This document shows positions 35,411 through 43,605 of a stretch of DNA of 64,000 nt, piece after piece. Position 1 is the first letter of the stretch, and each line of letters opens with the position of its first letter. Source of the DNA: CAZDVQ01 sp964508975 (GTDB lineage: Bacteria; Bacteroidota; Bacteroidia; Chitinophagales; Saprospiraceae); NCBI GenBank assembly GCA_964508975.1, contig CAZDVQ010000019.1, positions 6,567 through 70,566 on the forward strand. Direction: 5' to 3'. Position numbers and translations under genes: made by a program. The notes beneath the pieces are model-generated. The model saw only the letters and a list, made by a program, of their open reading frames with translations. It had not been told where the DNA came from and ran no database searches.

Positions 35411-35536
35411 GCGGTAGCGATGTGGAGCGGTGGCGGCGCAGCCGCCAGACCGAGCCCGCAGGGCGAAGGGCCGAGCGAATAGCGAGCCGCGCAACGTAGC
35501 GACCCGAGGCCGAAGGCCGAGGGAACCGCCCAAAAT
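35411..35536 (-). repeat. GC-rich modular intergenic repeat, copy E13 (type A, inverted)
   Basis: Minus-strand: TTTTGGGCGGTTCCC, CTCGGCC-TTC-GGCCGAG-like hairpin, GTCGCTACGTTGCGCGG, GCTCGCTATTCGCTCGG, GGCGGC-TGC-GCCGCC and the CCGCTCCACATCGCTACCGC end. Confidence 0.8.
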
Positions 35537-35575
35537 AATTCCTATGATAAAAAAGTACCTTGTCTAAAAAATGCA

Positions 35576-35608
35576 TAAAAAAAGCCTAGGAAGTAAAACT
35601 CCCTAGGC
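35576..35608 (-). terminator. Rho-independent terminator of the PKD/T9SS gene
   Basis: Minus-strand stem GCCTAGGGAGT, loop TTT, ACTTCCTAGGC (one G-T pair), then a run of seven T. It lies 28 bases after the stop codon. Confidence 0.85.
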
Positions 35609-35635
35609 CGTATCACCATTCTTTCACTTAATGTA

Positions 35636-37333
35636 CTAAGGTACCAACACGCGTGTTTGTGCGCTATGTTTGCCAGATGAGGCTTGGATGATGTACAAGC
35701 CAGAAGGCAAGTTGCTCATGTTCAGCTGGTGTGTAGCGTTGTTGTTGGTTTGAATTACTTCGCGGATACAACTTACGCCAGCAGTGTTGAATACTTGGAT
35801 GCTTGCTTCGTCATCGCCAAAGGCTTTGAGTTGAACATTCAAGATACCGTCGGCGCTGATTGGGTTCGGGAAAGCAGTCATTTCAGCAGCAACATCGGCT
35901 GACGTGGTGGTAACTGACGTTACTGGGGAGATAACGTTGAGGGTAAAGCCAGTTACACCACGCATCATGATAGCACCGGTGCTGTCGATACCGAGAGAAT
36001 CGCAGAAAGTGCTGGTACAGCCTGAAAGTGTATCAAAAACAGTCAAGCAAATATTGAACAAGCCAGTAGTGGCATATTGGTGTGTTGGATAGGCATCGGT
36101 AGAAGTGGAGCCGTCGCCGAAGTCCCAAGCGTAAAGCAAAGGCATATTAGGGAATGATCCGGTAGATGCGTTGATGAGGGTCAACACGAAAGGCGTTGCA
36201 GCAGCGCTATCGATATATGGGAAGAAGAACGCGTTACAAGACTGCTGACCGTTGTAAAACACTGTAGACGTCATGGTTGAGCTGCACTGGCCATCTTGGA
36301 TGGTCAAGGTAACGTTGTAAACGCCTTGTTGCGCATAGCAGTGTGTAGGGTTTTCGAGGGTGCTGGTTATACCGTCGCCGAAATCGTAGAAGAAACTTGT
36401 GCCAGGGGCCGATGGGTACGAAGTGTTGATGAAGTCGAAGCAGCCTGGAGTACTGTTAGACGGCATAAAGATGAAGTCAGCGTAGCAAGAAACCACTCCG
36501 TTAGTGTCAACCACGATAGGCTCGCAGTAAGTATCACTGCAACCAGCCAAGCTATCGGTAATGGTTAAGCAAACGGAATAAGTACCAGGTGCGCTGAAAG
36601 GGAATGAGAAACCAAACAGGTCGGTTGAAACGATTTGATTATCAATAACCCACATGGCATGGGTGGCATTGCCTTGAGAAAGGTTTAAGAACTCGTACGT
36701 AAATGGATTGAGCGTATCTGGGCGAGCAAAGAAATACGCTTGGCAACTACCACCACCACCGCCGCCAATTACTATGGTTTGGCAGTAAGTATCAACGCAG
36801 CCACCACCGGTAACGGTTAAGCATACATCGTAGAAACCAGGTGCGTTGTAGCTGTGGGTTTCGATAGAGTCGCCACTCACCACTGGAGAGCCATCGCCGA
36901 AGTCCCAAGAATAAGTAGCGCCACCAGAGTTTGCCGCAAAGAACTCGGTCAAGCCCGTTGCTGGGTCGGTGTAGGTGTAGAAGTTAGCATCGCAAGGCAA
37001 TACTTGTGGACAGTAATCGCCAGAGATTACAATTACAGTTTGAGATGGTGTAGCAGCATAGTGCATAAGCACCAAAACGCCGTTGCAATCGGTGTATGAA
37101 ACCTCGAAGTAACCACCAAACATGCTTAGGTTATACGACATGGTACCTTGAACATTACCAGCATTGTCGGTTAAAAATGTGTTTGAGGTATTGTTCAACG
37201 AGTCCATGTACGTCACTGTAATAGCTACAGGTGATGTTACATTGCTCAAGCCGCCAGAAATGACGGCCACGTGTTGTGCCATAGCAACCGCAGCGGTCAA
37301 CAAAAGGCTAAAGGATAGAAGTATCTTTTTCAT
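35636..37333 (-). CDS. PKD-repeat secreted protein with T9SS type A sorting domain
   Basis: A protein of 565 residues from MKKILLSFSLLLTAAVAMAQ (signal peptide). Several PKD-type repeats carry the YxWDFGDGS hallmark (YSWDFGDGSPVVSG, FYDFGDGITSTLENPTH, YAWDFGDGSTSTDAYPTH), separated by Cys-rich CSDTYC/CVDTYC segments. The C-terminus (MTAFPNPISADGILNVQLKA to GLYIIQASSGKHSAQ) is a type A sorting domain, which targets the protein through the type IX system to the surface or medium. Start at 37333 rather than 37396 because of the signal peptide and the promoter between them. Confidence 0.92.
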   Translation of the reverse strand: MKKILLSFSLLLTAAVAMAQHVAVISGGLSNVTSPVAITVTYMDSLNNTSNTFLTDNAGNVQGTMSYNLSMFGGYFEVSYTDCNGVLVLMHYAATPSQTVIVISGDYCPQVLPCDANFYTYTDPATGLTEFFAANSGGATYSWDFGDGSPVVSGDSIETHSYNAPGFYDVCLTVTGGGCVDTYCQTIVIGGGGGGSCQAYFFARPDTLNPFTYEFLNLSQGNATHAMWVIDNQIVSTDLFGFSFPFSAPGTYSVCLTITDSLAGCSDTYCEPIVVDTNGVVSCYADFIFMPSNSTPGCFDFINTSYPSAPGTSFFYDFGDGITSTLENPTHCYAQQGVYNVTLTIQDGQCSSTMTSTVFYNGQQSCNAFFFPYIDSAAATPFVLTLINASTGSFPNMPLLYAWDFGDGSTSTDAYPTHQYATTGLFNICLTVFDTLSGCTSTFCDSLGIDSTGAIMMRGVTGFTLNVISPVTSVTTTSADVAAEMTAFPNPISADGILNVQLKAFGDDEASIQVFNTAGVSCIREVIQTNNNATHQLNMSNLPSGLYIIQASSGKHSAQTRVLVP

Positions 37334-37345
37334 GATACGTTGGTT

Positions 37346-37375
37346 TAAATTTAAGAATTGGTTAGTAGAATCAAA
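37346..37375 (-). promoter_or_regulatory. Promoter of the PKD/T9SS gene
   Basis: TTTG (37372-37375), 18 bases, TAAATTTA (37346-37353) on the minus strand; the last base differs from consensus. Confidence 0.5.
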
Positions 37376-37436
37376 TTTGATGTTGACTCTATTCACGCGT
37401 TGGCTTGTAAAGAGGTTGGGTAAGCTTGAAAAAAAA

Positions 37437-40340
37437 TTATTCTTTTACCTTTAATTTGATCTTTTCCTCGGTTTTCCCTACTTTGAATACCAGCTCGTAA
37501 GTGCCTGGACGAAGGTAAACGTGCGGGTGTTTCTTGGTGTCGAAGCTGATGGGCTCGGCATCTTTTTCAAGGTTTTTGTTCAAGGCTTTTTGGTAATCTG
37601 CCACGGCCGAAGGCTGTACCTTCAAGTTGTAGGGCAGGTAGTTTAGGCCTTTGTTGAGGATAAAATCTTGGTTCGACAATACTAGGCCATCGCTGGTTTT
37701 AACCTTGAGGTTGAGCTGGCCAGCCTCTGCGAGGTAGCATGGTATTTGAACGCTTGGGGTATCGGCTTCAAACCATTTCGACCAGTTTTGGCCCCAGCTC
37801 TCGCGGTACTGTACATCATCGAGGCTAAATAAGTGCAGGGTTTTGGCCATGATGGTCTCGTCGATAGCCTGCAGGTGTTTTACGCTGGCCTTATAGATGG
37901 AGCGACCATGCGTACCCACGATGATGTCTTTATCTCGGGGATGGATGACCAAATCGTGAACCGAGACATCGGGGATGCCCTGGCCCATCACGCTGAAGGT
38001 CTTGCCGCGATCAAGCGATACGTACAGCTGGTGGTCGGTTCCAACGTACAAGATATTCGGGTTGATTGGGTCTTCTTTAATCACGTTCACCGCCTCGTGG
38101 GGCAGGTTCGTGCCGATGGCAGTCCAAGTTTGGCCGTAATCTTCTGAGGCAAAAACATATGGCGTAAAATCATCCCAACGGTAGCCGTTCAAGCTGCAAT
38201 ACACGCGGCTTTCCACGTGTGCTGAAGCTTGCACACGGCTTACCCACATTTTTTCGGGGAGGTTATCGGTAATTTGCGTCCAGCTGTAACCACCATCTTT
38301 TGATACATGGATGAGGCCATCATCAGAGCCTGCGTACAAGAGACCAAAGCGCAAGCTCGATTCGTGCAGTGCGCTCAGCGTGCCGTAGGGTACATTGCCC
38401 TTCATGCCGCCAGTGGTCAAGTCGTCGGAAATAGCGGTCCACTTGTTGCCCTGGTTCATGGAGCGGTGGACTTTATTCGAGCCGAGGTAAATAATATCGG
38501 GGTTGTGTACCGATAAGTGAATAGGTGTTTGCCAATTAAAGCGCAGCGGGCGCTCGCCCAACTCGTGCTGTGGTTGTATATAAGTGCTGGCACCGGTATT
38601 TTTGTTCAAACGGTAGTAGCTACCAAATTGGTAGCCGGTGTACACGGTTGTGTTGTCGCGGGGGTCTATGGCAATTTGCATACCGTCGCCACCCATGATG
38701 CTTTTATAGGGGTACTCGCCTGTTTGCTGCCACTCGGGCGAGGCTTTGTACTTGCTGCTACCAACCCACACGCCGTTGTCTTGCAGGCCACCATATATAT
38801 TGTAGGGTTGGGCCATATCCACGGCCACGGCGTAGAACTGCCCCACGGGAATAGAGTTGCACTTGCTCCAGTTTTTGCCGTTGTTGTAGCTGATATTGAT
38901 ACCGCCATCGTTGCCTAGAATCAAGTGGCCGGGGCGTTCAGGGTTTATCCACAGGGCGTGATGATCCACGTGCACGTTGTCGGCATTCATGGGGATAAAG
39001 GTTTTACCACCATCTTCCGAGCGCAGCAGGGGCACGCCGTACAGGTAAATATGTTGATCGTTGTGGGCGGCTACCCTGATTTGGCCAAAATAATAACCAT
39101 ACGAGTAGTACACGTCGTCTAGGTAACCCTCGTGGGTTTTTGCCCAGCTTTTGCCTTGGTCTGCCGAGCGGTAAATCTCGGTGCCAACAACTTCGGTTTC
39201 AAATAGCAGTGTATTGGCATCTTCTAGGTATTCTACCAGGGTGCTAGGGCTAATCGAGTCTTTTTCAATTTTGCGCTTAACGGCCTCGTAGCTGTATTTA
39301 TCGGGGAAGCCGTTGTCTGTCAAAAAGGCTTTAACCTTTTTTTCGTCCAGTTTCAGGAAGGCTTCCTTGCTCATGCCGCGCAAGTCGTCCTTGCGCAGTT
39401 CATTTTTGTTGGTTTTCTCTTCCTTTGGTTTGCGGGCGTTATTGTCCACAATGGCATACAGCGTGCCGTTGGGGTGCATGGCTAGGCCTATCCTGCCTGC
39501 GGCATCGCCTTGTGGGAAGCTGCTGCCATTGGTTACCGATGCCCAGGTACTACCGCCGTTGGTGCTTTTATAAATGCCCGAGTTGTTGCCGCTGCCGGTA
39601 AAATTCCAGGCGCGGCGTTCGCGATGCCAGAGGGCGGCATACAGCACATCGGGGTTTTGTGGGTCCAGCACCATGTCTATGGCGCCGCTGTTTTCGTCCA
39701 TGTACAGCGTGCGTTCCCAGTTGGTACCCGCGTTCGAAGTTTTGTACACGCCACGCTCGGCGTTGGGCGAGTAGAGGTGGCCCAGGGCGGCTACCCACAC
39801 GGTATTGGTATCGCGGGGGTGCAGTATAATGCGGCCAATATGGTGCGATTCGCTCAGGCCCTTGTGTTTCCAGGTTTTACCGCCGTCGTTTGAGCGGTAC
39901 ATGCCCACGCCTGCGTAAGAAGAACGCGAGGAGTTATTCTCGCCGGTGCCAATCCAGATCACGCGGCCTTGGGTATTGGCCCAATCAACGGCAATATCGC
40001 CGATGGTCATCACGGCTTGCTGGTCGAACAAGGGGGTAAACGAGATGCCGTTATCTTGGGTAACCCATAGGCCACCGCTGGCATAAGCCACGAAGAAATG
40101 GCTGGCGTCGCTGGGGTTCACCTCGATATCCACCACGCGGCCGCTCATGATACTTGGACCAACCGACACGAAGGGTATGCCCGCCGCTGGAGCATTTTCA
40201 CGCAGTAAGTTACGTTGTTGGAAAGCCTTGATCCGTTCAATAGCAGGACTGGCATTCGGGAAATCGATACGGGGGTCTTGTGCTTGCAGTTGGGTACACA
40301 AAAGGGCCAAAAGCAGGCTGGTCAGTAGCATTTTACGCAT
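37437..40340 (-). CDS. Secreted BNR/sortilin-like beta-propeller protein
   Basis: A protein of 967 residues with signal peptide MRKMLLTSLLLALLCTQLQA. It carries many BNR-type blades with SxDGGKTW-like motifs (RSNDGGKTWKHKG, KTSNAGTNWERT, RSADQGKSWAKT, VSKDGGYSWTQIT, ASEDYGQTWTAIG, VSLDRGKTFSVMG). A helical insertion follows GTLYAIVDNNARKPKEE. The C-terminus is a short beta domain and is not a clear T9SS sorting domain. Annotated family relatives are called glycosyl hydrolase or VPS10/sortilin-like. No catalytic pair can be assigned from sequence. The in-frame start at 40382 lacks a signal at its N-terminus. Confidence 0.87.
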   Translation of the reverse strand: MRKMLLTSLLLALLCTQLQAQDPRIDFPNASPAIERIKAFQQRNLLRENAPAAGIPFVSVGPSIMSGRVVDIEVNPSDASHFFVAYASGGLWVTQDNGISFTPLFDQQAVMTIGDIAVDWANTQGRVIWIGTGENNSSRSSYAGVGMYRSNDGGKTWKHKGLSESHHIGRIILHPRDTNTVWVAALGHLYSPNAERGVYKTSNAGTNWERTLYMDENSGAIDMVLDPQNPDVLYAALWHRERRAWNFTGSGNNSGIYKSTNGGSTWASVTNGSSFPQGDAAGRIGLAMHPNGTLYAIVDNNARKPKEEKTNKNELRKDDLRGMSKEAFLKLDEKKVKAFLTDNGFPDKYSYEAVKRKIEKDSISPSTLVEYLEDANTLLFETEVVGTEIYRSADQGKSWAKTHEGYLDDVYYSYGYYFGQIRVAAHNDQHIYLYGVPLLRSEDGGKTFIPMNADNVHVDHHALWINPERPGHLILGNDGGINISYNNGKNWSKCNSIPVGQFYAVAVDMAQPYNIYGGLQDNGVWVGSSKYKASPEWQQTGEYPYKSIMGGDGMQIAIDPRDNTTVYTGYQFGSYYRLNKNTGASTYIQPQHELGERPLRFNWQTPIHLSVHNPDIIYLGSNKVHRSMNQGNKWTAISDDLTTGGMKGNVPYGTLSALHESSLRFGLLYAGSDDGLIHVSKDGGYSWTQITDNLPEKMWVSRVQASAHVESRVYCSLNGYRWDDFTPYVFASEDYGQTWTAIGTNLPHEAVNVIKEDPINPNILYVGTDHQLYVSLDRGKTFSVMGQGIPDVSVHDLVIHPRDKDIIVGTHGRSIYKASVKHLQAIDETIMAKTLHLFSLDDVQYRESWGQNWSKWFEADTPSVQIPCYLAEAGQLNLKVKTSDGLVLSNQDFILNKGLNYLPYNLKVQPSAVADYQKALNKNLEKDAEPISFDTKKHPHVYLRPGTYELVFKVGKTEEKIKLKVKE

Positions 40341-40394
40341 AGGATAGCAGATTAGCCTGCAAAAATGCCTATAAATATTCAATTTTGAATATTT

Positions 40395-40541
40395 AGGGGC
40401 ATTTGGGTAAAAATGGGTAAAATTTGCTTAAGGCTAAAGCTTGGTAAAAATGGGTAAGTATTGTTTAGGATAAAGTAGCTTAACACTTGAAAAATAACCT
40501 TTAACCCATGTTTACCAAATTTCACCCCTTCACCCATTTTT
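40395..40541. repeat. GGGTAAAA-type repeat cluster, left
   Basis: Plus-strand GGGTAAAAATGGGTAAAAT at 40405-40423 and GGTAAAAATGGGTAAG near 40443-40458, then the opposite orientation TTAACCCATGTTTACC at about 40501-40516 and CACCCATTTTTA near 40531-40542. Confidence 0.65.
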
Positions 40542-40551
40542 AGCAATTTGA

Positions 40552-40688
40552 TTTGGGCGTTGCGCCGCTTCGCATGGGGGCGTATGCTATACGCCCCTGC
40601 GGGCGCGTCGCCGCTGTCCTTCGGGGTTCGCTACTCGCTCCGTGCTGCGCACCGCGGCTTGCGCCGCGCCCTCCGGCCAGCTAACGCT
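40552..40688 (+). repeat. GC-rich modular intergenic repeat, copy E14 (type B)
   Basis: TTTGGGCGTTGCGCCGC start, GGGGGCGTAT-GCT-ATACGCCCC module, GTCGCCGCTGTCCTTCGGGG, GCTCCGTGCTGCGCACC, GCGGC-TTGC-GCCGC and the GGCCAGCTAACGC end. Nearly identical to inverted copy E20 at 54923-55058. Confidence 0.85.
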
Positions 40689-40704
40689 GGAAAACGATAG
40701 CAAA

Positions 40705-40834
40705 GCCGCCGTCGCGTTAGCGATGTGAAGCGGTGGCCCGCAGGGCCAGACCAAGCCCGCAGGGCGAAGGGCCGAGCGATTAGCGAGCCGCGCAACGTAG
40801 CGACGGCGCATCGCGCCGGAACGCCCAAAAAAAA
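40705..40834 (-). repeat. GC-rich modular intergenic repeat, copy E15 (type A, inverted)
   Basis: Minus-strand: TTTTTTTTGGGCGTTCC, GGCGC-GAT-GCGCC, GTCGCTACGTTGCGCGG, GCTCGCTAATCGCTCGG, GGCCC-TGC-GGGCC and the CCGCTTCACATCGCTAACGC end. It faces E14 tail to tail with about 16 bases between them. Confidence 0.85.
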
Positions 40835-40911
40835 GGTTAAAATGGGTTAATGGGTAAAAATAGGTAAAATCAAGTGCGTTTAGCTATTTTTAGCCTTTAC
40901 CCATCCTTACC
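40835..40911. repeat. GGGTAAAA-type repeat cluster, right
   Basis: AAAATGGGTTAATGGGTAAA and AAATAGGTAAAAT on the plus strand at about 40839-40869, then TTTACCCATCCTTACC in the other orientation at about 40896-40911. It mirrors the cluster left of E14. Confidence 0.65.
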
Positions 40912-41014
40912 TAATTCCACTTTTAGTCTTTCTGGAAAACAACAAAATAACTGTAAAATGGAACTTAAGCCTTATCTTTCGAGCTCCAATTAACACATCA
41001 TCAAACGCGCTGCC

Positions 41015-42466
41015 GTGAAGACTGAATTTATCAAAAATTTCATCGATGGCCAGGCCATCCCGCCCGTGGGCAAAGAGCACTTTGCCAATTACCAACCTGC
41101 CACGGGTAAGCCCTACTCCATGATTCCCGATAGCGACGAACGCGATGTTGAACTGGCCGTGGCCGCCGCCAAGAAGGCTTTCCCCAGCTGGTCAACCCTT
41201 ACCCCGCAGCTCCGTTTCAGGATGTTGAACCGCTTGGCCGACATTATTGAGCAGAACCACGAAAAATTTGCCCTGGCTGAATCTATCGACACGGGCAAGC
41301 CGCTCAGCGTGGCCAGCAACGTGGATATTGAACGGGCACAAGCCAATTTTAGGTTTTTTGCCACGGCTACCGTACACTTTGCCTCCGAATCGCACTTCAT
41401 GGAAGACGGTGCCATTAATTATACCCTGCGCCAACCGCTTGGCGTGGTGGGTTGTATTTCGCCCTGGAACCTGCCGCTGTACCTCCTTACCTGGAAAATA
41501 GCCCCAGCCGTGGCGGCGGGCAACTGCGTGGTGGCCAAACCATCGGAAGTTACGCCCATGACCGCATACCTTTTGGGCGAGGCCATTGCCGAGGCGGGCA
41601 TCCCGCCAGGCGTGATTAACCTCGTACACGGTTATGGCCACAAAGCAGGCTCGGCCATCGTGAAACACCCCGACGTGAAGGCCATATCTTTCACCGGTGG
41701 CACCAGCACGGGCCGCGAAATTGCCCGGGTAGCCGCACCCATGTTCAAAAAACTATCGCTTGAACTGGGCGGTAAAAACCCCAACATCGTTTTCAACGAT
41801 TGCGATTTTGATACCGCTGTGAGTACCTCGGTACGGGCAGCTTTCTCGAACCAAGGCCAAATTTGCCTCTGCGGTTCGCGTATTTTTGTACAATCGGGCA
41901 TCTACGAGGCTTTCCGCGATGCCTTCGTGCGGCAGGTACAACTGTTGCGTGTGGGTGATCCCGCCGACCCCGAGACGCATATCGGCGCATTGGTATCAAA
42001 AGCACACCTCGAAAAAATTGAAAGCTACATTGAACTGGCCGAATCTGAACGGGGCAAACTCCTGTACGGCGGCCAACGCATCAACTTGGGCGGTGCATTG
42101 AGCGAAGGCTATTTCCTGCAACCCACCGTGCTAGAAGGCCTGAGCTATAACTGTAGAACCAACCAGGAAGAAATCTTTGGTCCGGTGGTTACCCTAACGC
42201 CATTTGATACCGAAGAACAGGTGCTCGGCTATGCCAACAGCACCGAGTACGGCCTCGCCGCAATGGTTTGGACACAAGATATTTCGCGGGCGCACCGTGT
42301 GGCTGAACGCTTGCAATCTGGCATCGTTTGGATTAACTGTTGGATGCTCCGCGATCTAAGAACACCCTTTGGCGGTGTGAAAAACTCAGGCGTTGGCCGC
42401 GAAGGTGGCTGGGAAGTGTTCCGCTTTTTCACCGAGCCTAAAAACGTTTGTGTAAAATACCGATAA
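41015..42466 (+). CDS. Aldehyde dehydrogenase family protein
   Basis: A protein of 483 residues from a GTG start (no ATG fits before FIDGQAIPP). Family motifs: WNLPLYLLTWKIAPAVAAGN (Asn of the oxyanion site), FTGGTSTGREIARVA (cofactor loop), LELGGKNPNIVF (general base Glu), FSNQGQICLCGSRIFV (catalytic Cys, here the central C of QICLC) and EEIFGPVVTLTPF. It resembles the 2-hydroxymuconic semialdehyde/betaine aldehyde group. Substrate unknown. A near-consensus TATCTTTC box lies at 40973-40980. The heptose kinase gene begins three bases after its stop, so an operon is likely. Confidence 0.92.
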   Translation: MKTEFIKNFIDGQAIPPVGKEHFANYQPATGKPYSMIPDSDERDVELAVAAAKKAFPSWSTLTPQLRFRMLNRLADIIEQNHEKFALAESIDTGKPLSVASNVDIERAQANFRFFATATVHFASESHFMEDGAINYTLRQPLGVVGCISPWNLPLYLLTWKIAPAVAAGNCVVAKPSEVTPMTAYLLGEAIAEAGIPPGVINLVHGYGHKAGSAIVKHPDVKAISFTGGTSTGREIARVAAPMFKKLSLELGGKNPNIVFNDCDFDTAVSTSVRAAFSNQGQICLCGSRIFVQSGIYEAFRDAFVRQVQLLRVGDPADPETHIGALVSKAHLEKIESYIELAESERGKLLYGGQRINLGGALSEGYFLQPTVLEGLSYNCRTNQEEIFGPVVTLTPFDTEEQVLGYANSTEYGLAAMVWTQDISRAHRVAERLQSGIVWINCWMLRDLRTPFGGVKNSGVGREGGWEVFRFFTEPKNVCVKYR

Positions 42467-42469
42467 TAC

Positions 42470-43447
42470 TTGAATACCGAACTCCAACATATTCTAGATA
42501 GCTTCAACGGCCGCTACGTGCTGATTGTAGGCGACGTGATGATTGACCGCTACCTGAACGGCTCGGTCAACCGCATCTCGCCGGAGGCGCCTGTGCCCGT
42601 GCTACTACAGGAAAACCAGGACGACCGGCTGGGCGGTGCCGCCAACGTGGCGTTGAACATCCAAGCCCTAGGTGGTGTGCCCTTGCTATGCTCGGTATTG
42701 GGCAACGATAACGAAGCCGAGGTACTTAAAAACCTGCTCGAACAAAAGCAACTATACACCGCTGGCTTGATTCAAGCCCAACGCTTTACCACCGTTAAAA
42801 CCCGCGTCATGGCCCGCAACCAACAGTTGCTGCGCATTGATCGCGAGACCGATGAAGATATTGATTCCTTAACGGAGCAGGCCCTTATACAGCAGGTATA
42901 CGCCATACTCGATACCTTCGAGGTTCAAGCCATCGTGTTCCAAGATTACAACAAGGGCGTGCTAACCGAAAGCGTTATTGGCGCTATCATGTTGGAGGCT
43001 CAACAAAGAGGTATTCCCACCGTGGTTGATCCAAAAAAACAACGTTTTTTCGATTACCAACGCTGTACGCTGTTCAAGCCAAACTTACGCGAGATAAATG
43101 ATGCCCTGGTGGGGCAAAAGATTCAAGCCAATAGTCCTGATTTAAACCGAGCGGTAGAGCTGCTCTACGCCCAACTCGGACAAGCCAGCACACTAATTAC
43201 CCTCGGCGATAAAGGTATGTTCCTGCACGATGGTACTCAGGCACACATTATTCCAGCCCAAACCCGAGCCATTGCCGATGTATGCGGCGCCGGCGATACC
43301 GTGGTGAGCGTGATGGCGCTTGGCCTCGCTGCCAATGCATCGCTGCTACATACAGCCCAGCTGGCCAACCTGGCTGGTGGACTAGTATGCGAGCAAGCAG
43401 GTGTGGTGGCCGTTGATAAAAAACTGATGTACAAGGAGTTGGATTAA
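42470..43447 (+). CDS. hldA: PfkB-family kinase, HldE/RfaE domain I type
   Basis: A protein of 325 residues. N-terminus ILDSFNGRYVLIVGDVMIDR, then RISPEAPVPVLLQEN and LGGAANVALNIQALGG (sugar-binding), the anion-hole motif VCGAGDTVVSVMALGLA with catalytic Asp, and an N-terminal hairpin typical of RfaE domain I. That domain phosphorylates D-glycero-beta-D-manno-heptose-7-phosphate at C1 for lipopolysaccharide core heptose. The nucleotidyltransferase half is absent, so it is a single-domain kinase. The start is TTG at 42470; no ATG precedes the conserved strand. Confidence 0.85.
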   Translation: MNTELQHILDSFNGRYVLIVGDVMIDRYLNGSVNRISPEAPVPVLLQENQDDRLGGAANVALNIQALGGVPLLCSVLGNDNEAEVLKNLLEQKQLYTAGLIQAQRFTTVKTRVMARNQQLLRIDRETDEDIDSLTEQALIQQVYAILDTFEVQAIVFQDYNKGVLTESVIGAIMLEAQQRGIPTVVDPKKQRFFDYQRCTLFKPNLREINDALVGQKIQANSPDLNRAVELLYAQLGQASTLITLGDKGMFLHDGTQAHIIPAQTRAIADVCGAGDTVVSVMALGLAANASLLHTAQLANLAGGLVCEQAGVVAVDKKLMYKELD

Positions 43448-43516
43448 TTAGATTGTGCATCACCCCGCAGCTTTACAGTTATTGATGGTATTGCTTTATA
43501 TGTCAAGCAAGCCGTT

Positions 43517-43605
43517 TAACCCTCTCCGCCAGCGAGTGTAACGAGCGGTAAGGGGAGAGGGTCGCCCGTGAGCGTAGCGAAACGGGCGGGGTGAGGCGCC
43601 CCTAA
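43517..43605. repeat. Separate palindromic repeat after the kinase gene
   Basis: CCCTCTCC at one side and GGGGAGAGGG in the middle pair. GCCCGTGAGCGTAGCGAAACGGGC forms a second hairpin. It lacks the TTTTGGGCG edge, so it is not clearly a member of the E family. Confidence 0.5.
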
